Positions 1 through 8,882 are shown, counted from the stretch's first letter. The stretch is DNA of 64,000 nucleotides from Haloactinomyces albus (GCF_031458135.1 NZ_JAVDXW010000001.1:3038001-3102000); one strand, 5' to 3'. Made by a program: numbers and translations. Notes: generated from the sequence alone by a model not told the origin.

Positions 1-1
1 C

Positions 2-1171
2 CTACCGGAAGCGGCAGCGGGCAATGTCGAGCCCCGCCACGTGGTAGCGCCGTTGCGCCGGGTCTTGAAGCGATGCCATGTGCTGACCGCTCGTGTCACC
101 GCAGTCGACCAGCAGGATCAGGTCGTCACCGTCGAGGGTTCCGAGGGAACCGTGGAAACTCTCGGTTACGACGTGCTCGTCGTCGCGCTCGGTTCGGTCT
201 CGCGGTTGCTGCCGATTCCCGGCCTGGCCGAGCAGGGTATCGGCCTCAAGACCGTGGGCGAGGCGATCTACCTGCGCAACCATGTACTGGCGAAGATGGA
301 CGCCGCCTCGAACACGTCCGATCCCGAACTGCGCGAGCGGCTGCTCAACTTCACTTTCGTCGGCGGCGGGTACGCGGGTACCGAGGCGCTCGCCGAACTG
401 GAGGACATGGCTCGCTACGCCACCCGCTACTACGACAACATCTCGCCCGATGACATCCACTTCACCCTCATCGAGGCAGCCGGGCGGATCATGCCCGAGG
501 TCAGCGAGAAAATGGGTGTCTACACCGTCAAGGCACTCGAAGAGCGGGGCATCAAGGTCTACCTGAACACCTTCCTGAAGTCGATCGAGAACGGCCACGC
601 CGTGCTCTCGGACGGCACCGAGTTCGACACCGACACCCTCGTGTGGAACGCGGGTGTGAAGGCCAACCCGGTGCTGAAGAACACCGACCTGCCGTTGGAC
701 GATCGCGGTCGGGTCAAGGCCACCTCGCACCTGCAGGTCGAGGGCGTGCCGAATGTGTGGGCGGCGGGTGACTGCTCGGCTGTTCCCGATCTGTCCAAGA
801 CCGAGCAGGACCCGAACGCGACCTGCGCCCCCTCCGCGCAGCACGCGGTGCGCCAGGCCCACCAGCTCGCGAAGAACATCATCGCCAGCCTGCACGGGAA
901 GAAGACCCACGAGTACCGGCATGCCAACGCGGGATCGGTGGCCGGGCTCGGCCTCTACAAGGGTGTGGCCGATGTCTACGGGTTCAAGGCCAAGGGCTTC
1001 GTGGCCTGGTTCATGCACCGTACCTACCACGTGAGCAAGATGCCGACCTTCAATCGCAAGGCTCGGGTGCTGATCGATTGGACACTGGCGTTCCTGTTCC
1101 GCCGTGAGGTCGTGTCGATGGGCCAGATCCAGGACCCGAAGGCCGACTTCGAGCGTGCTGCCTCAAGCTGA
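2..1171 (+). CDS. ndh: Type II NADH dehydrogenase (NDH-2), 5' end outside window
   Basis: Non-proton-pumping NADH:menaquinone oxidoreductase, a peripheral membrane flavoprotein of the respiratory chain. The frame is open from base 2, so the true start and the first FAD-binding GxGxxG lie before the window. About 390 residues are visible; the family is usually 430-460. Visible signatures are the second dinucleotide-binding motif GGGYAGTEA, the WAAGDCSA segment that contacts FAD, and the C-terminal amphipathic segment LIDWTLAFLFRREV that anchors NDH-2 to the membrane. A GTG at 41 exists but is internal: the codons before it read PEAAAGNVEPRH, which is conserved in this family. The gene ends about 210 bp before a tRNA. 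The assignment to NDH-2 rather than another pyridine nucleotide-disulfide oxidoreductase is good but rests on motifs only. Confidence 0.88.
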   Translation, partial: LPEAAAGNVEPRHVVAPLRRVLKRCHVLTARVTAVDQQDQVVTVEGSEGTVETLGYDVLVVALGSVSRLLPIPGLAEQGIGLKTVGEAIYLRNHVLAKMDAASNTSDPELRERLLNFTFVGGGYAGTEALAELEDMARYATRYYDNISPDDIHFTLIEAAGRIMPEVSEKMGVYTVKALEERGIKVYLNTFLKSIENGHAVLSDGTEFDTDTLVWNAGVKANPVLKNTDLPLDDRGRVKATSHLQVEGVPNVWAAGDCSAVPDLSKTEQDPNATCAPSAQHAVRQAHQLAKNIIASLHGKKTHEYRHANAGSVAGLGLYKGVADVYGFKAKGFVAWFMHRTYHVSKMPTFNRKARVLIDWTLAFLFRREVVSMGQIQDPKADFERAASS

Positions 1172-1383
1172 GTTGCCGGGTGGGGGGCATCGCCGCACGC
1201 TCGGACTCGGCCGGTGCTCCTCGCCGCGCGGAGTGTTGATTGCTCCGCTTGGAGGTTTCGGCCGGGGTGGAACCACAGGCAGGATCGATACGTCCGAGGG
1301 GAACCGGCGGAGTCGCTCCGGGTGTGCCGGGTGACCGGCTCCTCTCCCCGCGGACTCGGGTTCCACGGGCTGATAAGCCCAGC

Positions 1384-1457
1384 GCCCCCGTAGCCCAATC
1401 GGCAGAGGCAGACGACTTAAAATCGTCGTAGTGTGAGTTCGAGTCTCACCGGGGGCA
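1384..1457 (+). tRNA. tRNA with anticodon UAA (nominal tRNA-Leu), class I shape
   Basis: A complete cloverleaf can be drawn. The acceptor stem is GCCCCCG/CGGGGGC with 7 perfect pairs. A 3-bp D stem holds GG in the loop. The anticodon stem is GACGA/TCGTC with loop CTTAAAA, giving anticodon TAA at 1418-1420. The variable loop is only 5 nt (GTAGT), and the T arm is GTGAG-TTCGAGT-CTCAC. The discriminator base is A and the CCA end is not encoded. UAA decodes leucine UUA, yet bacterial tRNA-Leu normally carries a long class II variable arm, which is absent here. It may be a divergent tRNA-Leu, a tRNA charged by another synthetase, or a variant with an unusual role. An intrinsic terminator follows directly. 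Confidence 0.85.
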
Positions 1458-1482
1458 CCGACCAAACACTGTGTGACCAGGG

Positions 1483-1518
1483 AAAACGGCGGCCACCTTG
1501 CTCGGTGGCCGCCGTTTT
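1483..1518 (+). terminator. Rho-independent terminator after the tRNA
   Basis: A perfect 15-bp stem (AAAACGGCGGCCACC paired with GGTGGCCGCCGTTTT) encloses the 6-base loop TTGCTC and ends in TTTT. It begins 25 bases after the tRNA. The stem is symmetric, so it could also stop transcripts arriving from the minus-strand STAS gene. Confidence 0.85.
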
Positions 1519-1588
1519 CGTGCCCTTTTGGGTCTCGGTTGCCCGCTATGTCGGCCCTGCTCGGACGGGAACGCGGTACGCGGACCTG

Positions 1589-2017
1589 CTATGTGGTCGC
1601 GAGGACCGGGGTGCCGACCTCGGCGAGTTCGTTGCGGCAGGTCAGCGCACTGTGGGTGTCGGTGACCTCGAGCAGACGCAGCACTTCGGTGGCGGAACCG
1701 GCGGTGAGCAGGACCAGCTCCCGTTGCTGTGCCCGCGCGTGCTCATCGGCCTCGAAGAAGACCTGCAGCCCCGAGGTGGCGAGGAAGTCCAGGCCGGAAA
1801 GGTCGCAGACAACGGCTTTGCCGTCCGTGGCGGCCAGGCACTCCTGCAGTACGCGGGCAAGCTTCGGCGCACCGAGCAGGTCGAGCTCACCACGCAGATG
1901 CAGAAGTACGCGGCTGGCATCCTCCTGGACGCGGCACGACAGCCGTCTCGTCTCCGCGGTGGTGTGTTCGCGCACATGCTCGACGGTGGACAGGTGGGCA
2001 AGCGGTGCCGTCGGCAT
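1589..2017 (-). CDS. STAS-domain anti-sigma factor antagonist
   Basis: A 142-residue protein with one STAS domain. Family members act in partner-switching cascades: the unphosphorylated form binds an anti-sigma kinase and frees a stress sigma factor. The core runs from about residue 36 (LHLRGELDLLGAPKLARVL) to DLSGLDFLATSGLQVFFEA; the Ser in ATSGL is at the position usually phosphorylated by the cognate kinase. The start at ATG 2017 is preferred because GGGAG lies 7 bases upstream; in-frame codons extend to 2110 without a better ribosome site. No kinase or sigma gene is adjacent, so the partners are encoded elsewhere. It is convergent with the tRNA terminator and divergent from yidC. Confidence 0.82.
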   Translation of the reverse strand: MPTAPLAHLSTVEHVREHTTAETRRLSCRVQEDASRVLLHLRGELDLLGAPKLARVLQECLAATDGKAVVCDLSGLDFLATSGLQVFFEADEHARAQQRELVLLTAGSATEVLRLLEVTDTHSALTCRNELAEVGTPVLATT

Positions 2018-2577
2018 CGGATGACTCCCATCTGGCTTCGTTGTAGCCGTGCAGTCCGAGGCGGACTCGACGACTGAACTCGATGGCTGTGTGCTCAACC
2101 CACTCTCCACCGTAGGAGCCGATCACAAATCAGCAACAGACGGTGTGGCACGTGCATACGGCGTGTCTCGATTGTTTCCGCGTAACGGCCACCGTGAAAC
2201 TGCGGGTGCGTACACTGGGAGAGGCGAGAGGGTCCGGTATCGACGTCGGCCCGGTACCGATGTCGGTATTGTTGCCACCGTCGGTATCGTTTCAGTCCTG
2301 TCTCGCCGTGTCGACGTGCCGTTCGCCTGCCCTCGTTCGTCGAGGGGCGGCTGCCCGATTGTGGCTGTGCGGATGTGACCGCTCGGTTGTCGCCGCTCGG
2401 TTGTCGCCGTGCGCGTCGCCGTGGCCGGTGTCCGGTCGGCCCGTGCGCGGAAGCGACCCGTGCTCGGTGGCCAATCACCTCGTGGCACCCTGGTAGGGCT
2501 GCCGCGCCCGCAGGACTGGGACGGCTGTGCAGGTACGACCCGGGAACGGTTACCGGGTGATGACCAGGAGTGGTTGA
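2018..2577. other. 560-bp intergenic region between divergent STAS gene and yidC
   Basis: I find no convincing gene here. It contains direct repeats: GGTATCGACGTCGG and GGTACCGATGTCGG at about 2236-2265, then a degenerate third copy, and a tandem GCTCGGTTGTCGCC at about 2390-2418. These could be regulatory or simple low-complexity drift. The yidC ribosome site (AGGAG at 2566-2570) is at the right edge. Open frames crossing the region have the codon use of noncoding high-GC DNA. Confidence 0.5.
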
Positions 2578-3735
2578 GTGTCCGACTTTTTCGGCTTTAT
2601 CCTTTACCCGGTGTCGGCCATCCTGTGGTTCTGGCACAAGGTTTTCGGCGCGGTGCTCGGTCCCGACAACGGCTTCGCCTGGGCGCTGTCGGTCTTCTTC
2701 CTGGTGTTCACCCTGCGCCTGGTGCTGCTCAAGCCCGCGATCAGTCAGATCCGGGCCGGGCGCAAGATGCAGAAGTTCGCCCCGCAGATCCAGAAGTTGC
2801 GGGAGAAGTACAAGAACGACCGCCAGAAGATGGCGCAGGAGATGCAGCGGCTGCAGTCCGAGCACGGGGTCAACCCGGTCGGCGGTTGCCTGCCCGCGCT
2901 GCTGCAGATCCCGGTCTTCCTGAGCCTGTTCTACGTGCTGCGCGGCTTCAAGCCGACCGCGCAGAGCAACTACGTCTTCGACAGGAGTGGTGTCGAGTCG
3001 TTCATCAACGCCGACATCTTCGGTGCGAAGCTGTCGAACTGGATCACTCAGTCCGAGGCGGTGCTGGAGGACTTCGGCACCACTCGCATGGACATGCTCA
3101 TCGTCGGCATCCCGCTGATGATCATCGCCTCGGCCGCGACGTACTTCACGATGCGCATGAACGTGAAGCGGCAGACCGATGCCGCGATGGCCAATCCGCA
3201 GAGCGCCATGCTCGGCAAGGTCATGATGTACCTGGCGCCGATCGGCACGCTGATCTCGCCCTGGTTCCTGCCCATGGCCGTGGTGCTGTACTTCATGGCC
3301 AACAACCTGTGGACGCTGGGCCAGCAGCACTTCCTGACCAACAAGGTCGACCGCGAGGAGCAGCGGGAGAAGGAGCGCGAGCTCGCGGCGAAGAAGGAGG
3401 CACCTCGCCCGAAGCCCGGTCAGAAGCCCGGTCAGAAGTCGGGACAGCTCGCGGGCGACAAGGCTGCCGGCGAGGACGGCGACGAGACCACGCAGGTCGA
3501 GGAGAAGGGTGCCACGGAGGTGGCCGGTTCTTCCTCGTCCAACGGCAAAGCCGGCGGTGGGCAGCGTTCCGGTGGTCAGAAATCCGGTGGTCAGGACGGT
3601 GGCGGAACCAACGGCAAGCCCAACGGGAGCCCGAAGAGCAAGCCGGGCGGAACCTCGGGTAAGAAGCCGCAGCAGAAGAACCGGCCGGGCAAGCAGCAGA
3701 CTGCGGCCAAGAAGAGCCAGAAGAAGCGACGTTGA
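2578..3735 (+). CDS. yidC: YidC/Oxa1-family membrane protein insertase
   Basis: Inserts and folds membrane proteins, alone or with SecYEG. The 385-residue product has the Oxa1 layout: an N-terminal hydrophobic segment (ILYPVSAILWFWHKVF), a segment around AWALSVFFLVFTLRLVLLKP, a charged cytoplasmic helical hairpin (QIQKLREKYKNDRQKMAQEM), the GCLPALLQIPVFLSLFYVL helix, and two or three more helices ending near residue 260. The hydrophilic-groove Arg is probably in TLRLVLLKP. Residues 265-385 form a Lys/Gly/Gln-rich basic tail expected to contact ribosomes. The GTG start has AGGAG 7 bases upstream. YidC normally sits beside rnpA/rpmH at oriC; here it stands alone beside a Bax-inhibitor gene, which suggests a paralog or relocation. 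Confidence 0.92.
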   Translation: MSDFFGFILYPVSAILWFWHKVFGAVLGPDNGFAWALSVFFLVFTLRLVLLKPAISQIRAGRKMQKFAPQIQKLREKYKNDRQKMAQEMQRLQSEHGVNPVGGCLPALLQIPVFLSLFYVLRGFKPTAQSNYVFDRSGVESFINADIFGAKLSNWITQSEAVLEDFGTTRMDMLIVGIPLMIIASAATYFTMRMNVKRQTDAAMANPQSAMLGKVMMYLAPIGTLISPWFLPMAVVLYFMANNLWTLGQQHFLTNKVDREEQREKERELAAKKEAPRPKPGQKPGQKSGQLAGDKAAGEDGDETTQVEEKGATEVAGSSSSNGKAGGGQRSGGQKSGGQDGGGTNGKPNGSPKSKPGGTSGKKPQQKNRPGKQQTAAKKSQKKRR

Positions 3736-3944
3736 CGCAATGGCCGCGACCGGGTCGCCAATCGCCGGTGGAAGCGGCACAGCAATATGATCGTTACTCG
3801 CGAGAATGTTGCTACCGGGTAGTTTTCCGAGGGGAGGGGCCGCACCGGAAGCTGGGGTAAAATCAGTTTTACGTGAGATGGGAACCGATCGGCCTGTCCG
3901 GTCGTTGTAACCGGTGACGGCGCGAGTACGCCCAGGAGGAAGAG

Positions 3945-4751
3945 TTGCGCACTTCGAGCAACCCCGCGTTCAAGAACCTGCCGAGTAGTGGTGGTGGGTA
4001 CGCGAACTTCAACGCAGGCCAGAGCCAGGCCGCCGGTTACGGCACCGGGCTCGGCCAGCCGCCGACTGCGCAGCAGACCGGGCGGCCGATGACGATCGAC
4101 GATGTCGTCACCAAAACCGCGACCACGCTGGCGATCACCATCGGTACCGGTGCCGCGACCTACCTCGTGGGCGGCGCGGCCGCGATGGGGCTGGCACTGC
4201 CTGCCGCGCTGATCGGTTTCGTCCTCGCGATGGTCGTCATCTTCAAGAAGAAGGTGAGCCCGGCGCTGGTCATCGCCTATTCGGCGGTCGAGGGCGTGTT
4301 CCTCGGCGGGATCAGCTACCTGTTCGCCAACTTCGTCACGAACAATCCGGCCATCATCATGCAGGCGATCGCGGGCACGATGGGTGTCTTCGCGGCGATG
4401 CTGGTCGTCTACAAGACCGGGGCGATCCGGGTCACGCCGAAGCTGACCAAGTGGATCATCGGCGCGCTGGCCGGTGCCGTCGTGCTGATGCTGGTCAACC
4501 TCGTGATGAGCTTCTTCGTCGCGGGCGGACTCGGCCTGCGTTCGGGCGGCCCGCTTGCCATCGGCTTCAGCCTGCTGGTCATCGGTATCGCCGCGTTCAC
4601 GTTCCTGCTGGACTTCGACGCCGCCGACAAGGCCATCAAGGGTGGGGTGGACGCCAAGTTCGCCTGGTACATCGCCTTCGGCCTGATGGTCACCCTGATC
4701 TGGCTGTACCTGGAGATCCTGCGGCTGCTGTCGTACTTCCAGAGCGAGTAG
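3945..4751 (+). CDS. Bax inhibitor-1/YccA family membrane protein
   Basis: A 268-residue protein. A Gly/Gln-rich soluble N-terminus of about 60 residues precedes seven hydrophobic segments, among them TLAITIGTGAATYLVGGAAA, LPAALIGFVLAMVVIF and a C-terminal IAFGLMVTLIWLYLEILRLL. Bacterial members of the TMBIM family include pH-sensitive calcium-leak channels and regulators of membrane proteases; the substrate here is unknown. The start is TTG, chosen because AGGAGGA lies 4 bases upstream and no in-frame ATG or GTG gives full length. The 209-bp gap before it contains a short inverted repeat GTAAAATCAGTTTTAC near 3856-3871. A strong terminator follows. Confidence 0.88.
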   Translation: MRTSSNPAFKNLPSSGGGYANFNAGQSQAAGYGTGLGQPPTAQQTGRPMTIDDVVTKTATTLAITIGTGAATYLVGGAAAMGLALPAALIGFVLAMVVIFKKKVSPALVIAYSAVEGVFLGGISYLFANFVTNNPAIIMQAIAGTMGVFAAMLVVYKTGAIRVTPKLTKWIIGALAGAVVLMLVNLVMSFFVAGGLGLRSGGPLAIGFSLLVIGIAAFTFLLDFDAADKAIKGGVDAKFAWYIAFGLMVTLIWLYLEILRLLSYFQSE

Positions 4752-4799
4752 CCCGGGGCCTGTCCCGCGCGCTACCGGCTTCGACCCGGTGAGACGCAC

Positions 4800-4846
4800 A
4801 AAAAGGGGCGCCTACCACCCGAACGAGGTGGCAGGCGCCCCTTTTT
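4800..4846. terminator. Bidirectional terminator
   Basis: AAAAAGGGGCGCCT and AGGCGCCCCTTTTT form a 14-bp arm, extended by CCACC/GGTGG after a one-base mismatch, with an A-run on one side and a T-run on the other. It separates the Bax-inhibitor gene (+) from the convergent thiolase (-) and suits both. Confidence 0.88.
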
Positions 4847-4912
4847 GTACCGAGGCGGTGGTTTTCGAGTCGGCGGTTCAGCGACCACCCACCCGGGCCG
4901 AAAATCTCCTCA

Positions 4913-6133
4913 TCAGCTGAGGCGTTCGAGCACCATGGCCATGCCCTGTCCGCCGCCGACGCACATCGTCTCCAGCCCGAACTGCTTGTCGTGGAACTGC
5001 AGCGAGTTGATCAGCGTCGTGGTGATGCGTGCGCCGGTCATGCCGAACGGGTGCCCGACGGCGATCGCACCGCCGTTGACGTTGAGCCTCTCCAGCGGGA
5101 TGCCGAGCTCCTGATACGAGGGGATGACCTGGGCGGCGAAGGCCTCGTTGATCTCGACCAGATCCATGTCGCCCGCGCTCATCCCGGCCCTGCCCAGTGC
5201 CTGCTTGGAGGCCTCCACCGGGCCGAGCCCCATGATCTCCGGCGAGAGCGCCGAAACCCCGGTCGACACGACGCGGGCCAGGGGAGTCAACCCGAGCTGC
5301 TTGGCTTTCCTGTCGCTCATGACGACCACGGCGGCAGCACCATCGTTGAGCGGGCAGGCATTGGCCGCCGTGACCCGGCCGTCCGGGCGGAACACCGGCT
5401 TGAGCCCGGACACGCTCTCCTTGGTCACGCCCGCACGGGGGCCGTCGTCGGTGTCGACGATGGTGCCCGAGGGAGTGGTGACAGGGGTGATCTCCCGCGA
5501 CCAGAAGCCGTTGGCGATCGCCTTTTCCGCGAGGTTCTGCGACCGTACGCCGAACTCGTCCATCTCGTCCCTGCTGATGCCCTTGGTCCGTGCCAGGTTC
5601 TCCGCGGTCTGGCCCATCGGCAGGTACACATCGGGCAGCTTGTCGAACTCGCGCGGGTCGGTCCAGTTCTCGGCGCCTTCCTCGGCCACCCGCTTCGTGC
5701 GGGCCTGCGCCTCGTCGAAGGCCGGGTTCTGGGTTTCGGGCAGCGAGTCGGAGTTGCCCTTGGCGAACCGGGAGACCAGTTCGACACCGGCGCTGATGAA
5801 CACGTCACCTTCACCGGCCTTGATCGCGTGCATGGCCATCCGGGTGGTCTGCAGGCTCGACGAGCAGTAGCGGGTGATGGTGGTGCCGGGCAGGTGGTCG
5901 TAGCCGAGCAGCACGGAGACCACGCGGGCCATGTTGAAGCCCTGTTCTCCGCCGGGGAGACCGCAGCCCAGCATCAGATCATCGATCTCCTGCGGATCGA
6001 GTTCGGGCACCTTGTCCAGTGCCGCCCGCACGATTCGGGCGGTGAGGTCGTCCGGCCTGCTGTCGACCAGTGACCCCTTGCCTGCCCGGCCGATGGGTGA
6101 CCGGGCGGTGGCGACGATGACTGCTTCGGTCAT
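4913..6133 (-). CDS. Acetyl-CoA acyltransferase (thiolase), FadA3-like
   Basis: A 406-residue thiolase, the usual length. It performs thiolytic cleavage of 3-ketoacyl-CoA in beta-oxidation, or the reverse condensation. Catalytic features are visible: nucleophilic Cys90 in RYCSSSLQT, NEAFAAQV, the His of GGAIAVGHPFGMTGAR, and the C-terminal proton-transfer Cys in TMCVGGGQGMA. The start ATG has an AGGAG-type site upstream. The gene is followed on the same strand side by an SGNH hydrolase; this pair matches the order of Rv1074c/Rv1075c in M. tuberculosis. Chain-length preference cannot be read from the sequence. Confidence 0.92.
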   Translation of the reverse strand: MTEAVIVATARSPIGRAGKGSLVDSRPDDLTARIVRAALDKVPELDPQEIDDLMLGCGLPGGEQGFNMARVVSVLLGYDHLPGTTITRYCSSSLQTTRMAMHAIKAGEGDVFISAGVELVSRFAKGNSDSLPETQNPAFDEAQARTKRVAEEGAENWTDPREFDKLPDVYLPMGQTAENLARTKGISRDEMDEFGVRSQNLAEKAIANGFWSREITPVTTPSGTIVDTDDGPRAGVTKESVSGLKPVFRPDGRVTAANACPLNDGAAAVVVMSDRKAKQLGLTPLARVVSTGVSALSPEIMGLGPVEASKQALGRAGMSAGDMDLVEINEAFAAQVIPSYQELGIPLERLNVNGGAIAVGHPFGMTGARITTTLINSLQFHDKQFGLETMCVGGGQGMAMVLERLS

Positions 6134-6323
6134 GGCGGGAACTCCTTCGATTCTCCGGCTGTCGAAAACATTCCTACTTGCCGACGGGCTGTCGCGGGAG
6201 ACCTGTCTCGCTGGGCAGATTCCGTCACGCGATCGGATGTGCTCACTGTAGGCGCGACCACAGCCACTGCGTGGTGACCGCAGTCACCCTACTTGATGGT
6301 AACCGACCAGTCGGTACGCGAGG

Positions 6324-7256
6324 TCAGGAATCCGCACGACGACGCAGGTGTCGATTCAGCAGGGCGATGAGCCTGCGCGTGGGCCGTCGTGCCTCGGCGG
6401 CCGAGGATCGCGTGGGAGCGGTCGGCACCGGTGCGCCCGCCCATTCCCCGATCGCGTGGCACAGCGTGGGCAGCAGCATGGTCGCCGCTGCCTCGTATCC
6501 GGCCGCCGAGGGATGGAAACGGTCGTGACTGAAGAGCTCGGTGGGGCGCGTGAGGAACTCCGGCGACAGCAGGTCGGCCAACGGCACCGCATGTCCACCT
6601 GCCTGCTCGACGGCCCGGCGCTGAGCCTTGCCGAGAGCGAGACTGACCGAGCGGACGACAGCGCGCAGTGGTTGCGGAATCGGTCGGATCGCCCCGAGGT
6701 CCGGGCAGGTGCCCGCGACGACGGCAACGCCCTCGGCGGTCAATCGCTCCACGGCCGCGCCGAGCAGACGGGCGCTCGTCCGGATCGGCACTCGGGAGGT
6801 CACGTCGTTGGCACCGACGAGGATCAGGACCAGTCGAGGTGGTTCGTCGAGCACGGTGTCCACCTGAAGCCCCAGTTCCCGGGTCGTGGTGCCCACGACC
6901 GCATGTGTGGTCAGCGAGACCGGCCGTTCGAGTTCCTCGGCCAGTCCCCGTGCGATCAGCACACCCGGTAGTTGATCCGGAAGGTCGACGCCGAGGCCGG
7001 CAGCCGAGGAGTCGCCGAGCACCACGAACTCCAACGGCGCCACGTCGGTGTGCGGAGGAGGGCCACCGGGCTCGGAGACATGATGGCTTTCCGGGTAGTG
7101 CACGCGGTCCGCCCGTAGCGGCCCCGACCTCGGCGGGCCGATGATTCGCCGTGCCCGCCGGGATTGCTCGTTGAGCAATCCGTAGGCAGCACCGGACAAT
7201 CCGCCCACCGTGCCTGCTGCAAAGGCGGCGAGCCGGAACATCTTCGGCCCGATCAT
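6324..7256 (-). CDS. SGNH/GDSL hydrolase, membrane-anchored
   Basis: A 310-residue esterase-like protein. An N-terminal hydrophobic segment (LAAFAAGTVGGLSGAAYGLL) serves as signal or anchor, so the catalytic domain is probably extracytoplasmic. Block I is VVLGDSSAAGLG (catalytic Ser), block III is LVGANDVTS, and block V is HDRFHPSAAGY (catalytic Asp and His). The start at 7256 was chosen because GGAGGAG lies 3-4 bases upstream; the frame is open about 50 bases further. The position corresponds to Rv1075c. The substrate, a lipid or a cell-wall acetyl ester, is unknown. It is divergent from cbs across 258 bp. Confidence 0.88.
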   Translation of the reverse strand: MIGPKMFRLAAFAAGTVGGLSGAAYGLLNEQSRRARRIIGPPRSGPLRADRVHYPESHHVSEPGGPPPHTDVAPLEFVVLGDSSAAGLGVDLPDQLPGVLIARGLAEELERPVSLTTHAVVGTTTRELGLQVDTVLDEPPRLVLILVGANDVTSRVPIRTSARLLGAAVERLTAEGVAVVAGTCPDLGAIRPIPQPLRAVVRSVSLALGKAQRRAVEQAGGHAVPLADLLSPEFLTRPTELFSHDRFHPSAAGYEAAATMLLPTLCHAIGEWAGAPVPTAPTRSSAAEARRPTRRLIALLNRHLRRRADS

Positions 7257-7514
7257 CGTCTCCTCCTGTGCGATGGTCCGCGATACTCGCGCCCGTTGCT
7301 GCACAGCCTGCGCCGTCCTCCGCCGCTTCGCTCGACTTTTTACCCGTTTGCAGCAGCCTCGGCTTCGTCTTCATGGGTACGTGCCTCGGGAGGTATTACG
7401 GCAGCGCACATTCATTCCCCGGTCGTGTGTCACCGGACCAGGTGTCTGGGGTCGACGCGTGGCGGAGGATTAGGCTTTCCGGCACAGGCTCAGACAAGCG
7501 AGAGGACTTGCGCG

Positions 7515-8882
7515 GTGGAGTACGTCGAGCACGTGGTTGACCTGGTCGGTGATACCCCGCTGGTGAAACTGAACACCCTGAACGCAGGGGCGGCGACGCC
7601 GGTGCTGGCCAAGGTCGAATACCTCAATCCGGGCGGTAGCGTGAAGGATCGCATCGCGCTGCGGATGGTGGAAGCCGCCGAGGCCTCCGGTGAGTTGCGC
7701 CCCGGGGGCACGATCGTGGAACCGACCTCCGGAAACACCGGTGTCGGACTGGCGATGGTGGCCCAGCGCAAGGGATACCGTTGCGTGTTCGTCTGTCCCG
7801 ACAAGGTCAGCGAGGACAAGCGCAACGTGCTGGAAGCCTATGGTGCCGAAGTCGTCGTCTGCCCGACAGCGGTACCGCCCGAGCACCCCGAGTCCTACTA
7901 CAGCGTTTCCGATCGGCTCGCCGAGCAGGACGGTTACTGGAAGCCGAACCAGTACAATAACGCGTCCAACCCCGAGTCGCACTACCACTCCACCGGCCCG
8001 GAGATCTGGAAGCAGACCCAGGGCCGCATCACCCACTTCGTCGCGGGAATCGGCACCGGCGGCACCATCTCGGGTGTCGGGCGCTACCTCAAGGAGGTTT
8101 CCGAGGGGCGGGTGCGCATCATCGGAGCCGATCCGGAAGGCTCGGTGTACTCGGGAGGCAAGGGCAGGCCGTACCTGGTGGAGGGGGTCGGCGAGGACTT
8201 CTGGCCGAACACCTATGACCGCGAAATCTGCGATGAGATCGTGGCGGTCACCGATGCGGATTCCTTCACCATGACCCGGGACCTCGCCCGGGAGGAGGCC
8301 CTGTTGGTGGGTGGCTCGTGCGGGATGGCCGTGGCAGCGGCCCTGCGCGTCGCGGAACGCGCCGACCCGGACGACGTCGTCGTGGTGCTCCTGCCGGATG
8401 GTGGCCGCGGGTACCTGACCAAGGTGTTCAACGACTCCTGGATGGCCTCCTACGGATTCCTCTCGCCCGACCACACCGGTGGTTCGGTCGGTGACGTGCT
8501 GCGCCGTAAGGACGGCACCATCCCGGAACTGGTGCACGTGCATCCGAATGAGACCGTCGCCGAAGCCGTGGCGATCATGCGCGAGTTCAGCGTCTCCCAG
8601 ATGCCGGTGGTCAATGCGGAACCCCCGGTCATGGCCGCGGAGGTGGCCGGCGCCATCAACGAACGCGATCTCCTGGACGCGCTGTTCGCCGGGCGAGCCA
8701 ACCTCGCCGACCGGGTGGAAACGCACATGTCTCCGCCCCTGCCCACCATCGGGGCCGGGGAGGAGATCAGCGCCGCGATGGCGGCTCTGACCAATGCGGA
8801 CGGTGCGATGGTGCTCATCGACGGCAAGCCTGCCGGTGTGGTCACACGGCAGGATGTACTCGCCTTCATCGCCGGTCGATGA
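7515..8882 (+). CDS. cbs: Cystathionine beta-synthase
   Basis: PLP enzyme condensing homocysteine with serine to cystathionine, the first step of reverse transsulfuration. The 455-residue protein has a fold-type II PLP domain (about 1-330) with Lys44 in PGGSVKDRIAL, the SGNTG phosphate-related loop (TSGNTGVGLAMV) and GTGGTISG. Two C-terminal CBS domains occupy about 340-455 (VSQMPVVNAEP and GVVTRQDVLAFI). There is no heme-binding N-terminal extension, as usual in bacteria. The start is GTG 7515: homology begins exactly there, although the frame stays open for 350 bases upstream, and AGAGG lies 9 bases before it. It forms a pathway pair with metB about 4 kb downstream, as in Rv1077/Rv1079. Confidence 0.95.
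   Translation: MEYVEHVVDLVGDTPLVKLNTLNAGAATPVLAKVEYLNPGGSVKDRIALRMVEAAEASGELRPGGTIVEPTSGNTGVGLAMVAQRKGYRCVFVCPDKVSEDKRNVLEAYGAEVVVCPTAVPPEHPESYYSVSDRLAEQDGYWKPNQYNNASNPESHYHSTGPEIWKQTQGRITHFVAGIGTGGTISGVGRYLKEVSEGRVRIIGADPEGSVYSGGKGRPYLVEGVGEDFWPNTYDREICDEIVAVTDADSFTMTRDLAREEALLVGGSCGMAVAAALRVAERADPDDVVVVLLPDGGRGYLTKVFNDSWMASYGFLSPDHTGGSVGDVLRRKDGTIPELVHVHPNETVAEAVAIMREFSVSQMPVVNAEPPVMAAEVAGAINERDLLDALFAGRANLADRVETHMSPPLPTIGAGEEISAAMAALTNADGAMVLIDGKPAGVVTRQDVLAFIAGR

Noticed and set aside
1172-1383. Possible small gene between ndh and the tRNA
   Set aside because: Short frames exist on both strands but none has a ribosome site or protein-like composition.
2095-3780. A 561-codon minus-strand frame opposite yidC
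   Set aside because: Leu/Arg-rich translation with no domain, fully antisense to a clear Oxa1-family gene.
7257-7514. Longer N-terminus for cystathionine beta-synthase
   Set aside because: The frame is open for 350 bases upstream of GTG 7515, but the homology begins at VEYVEHVVDLVGDTP and the upstream region is the divergent promoter area.
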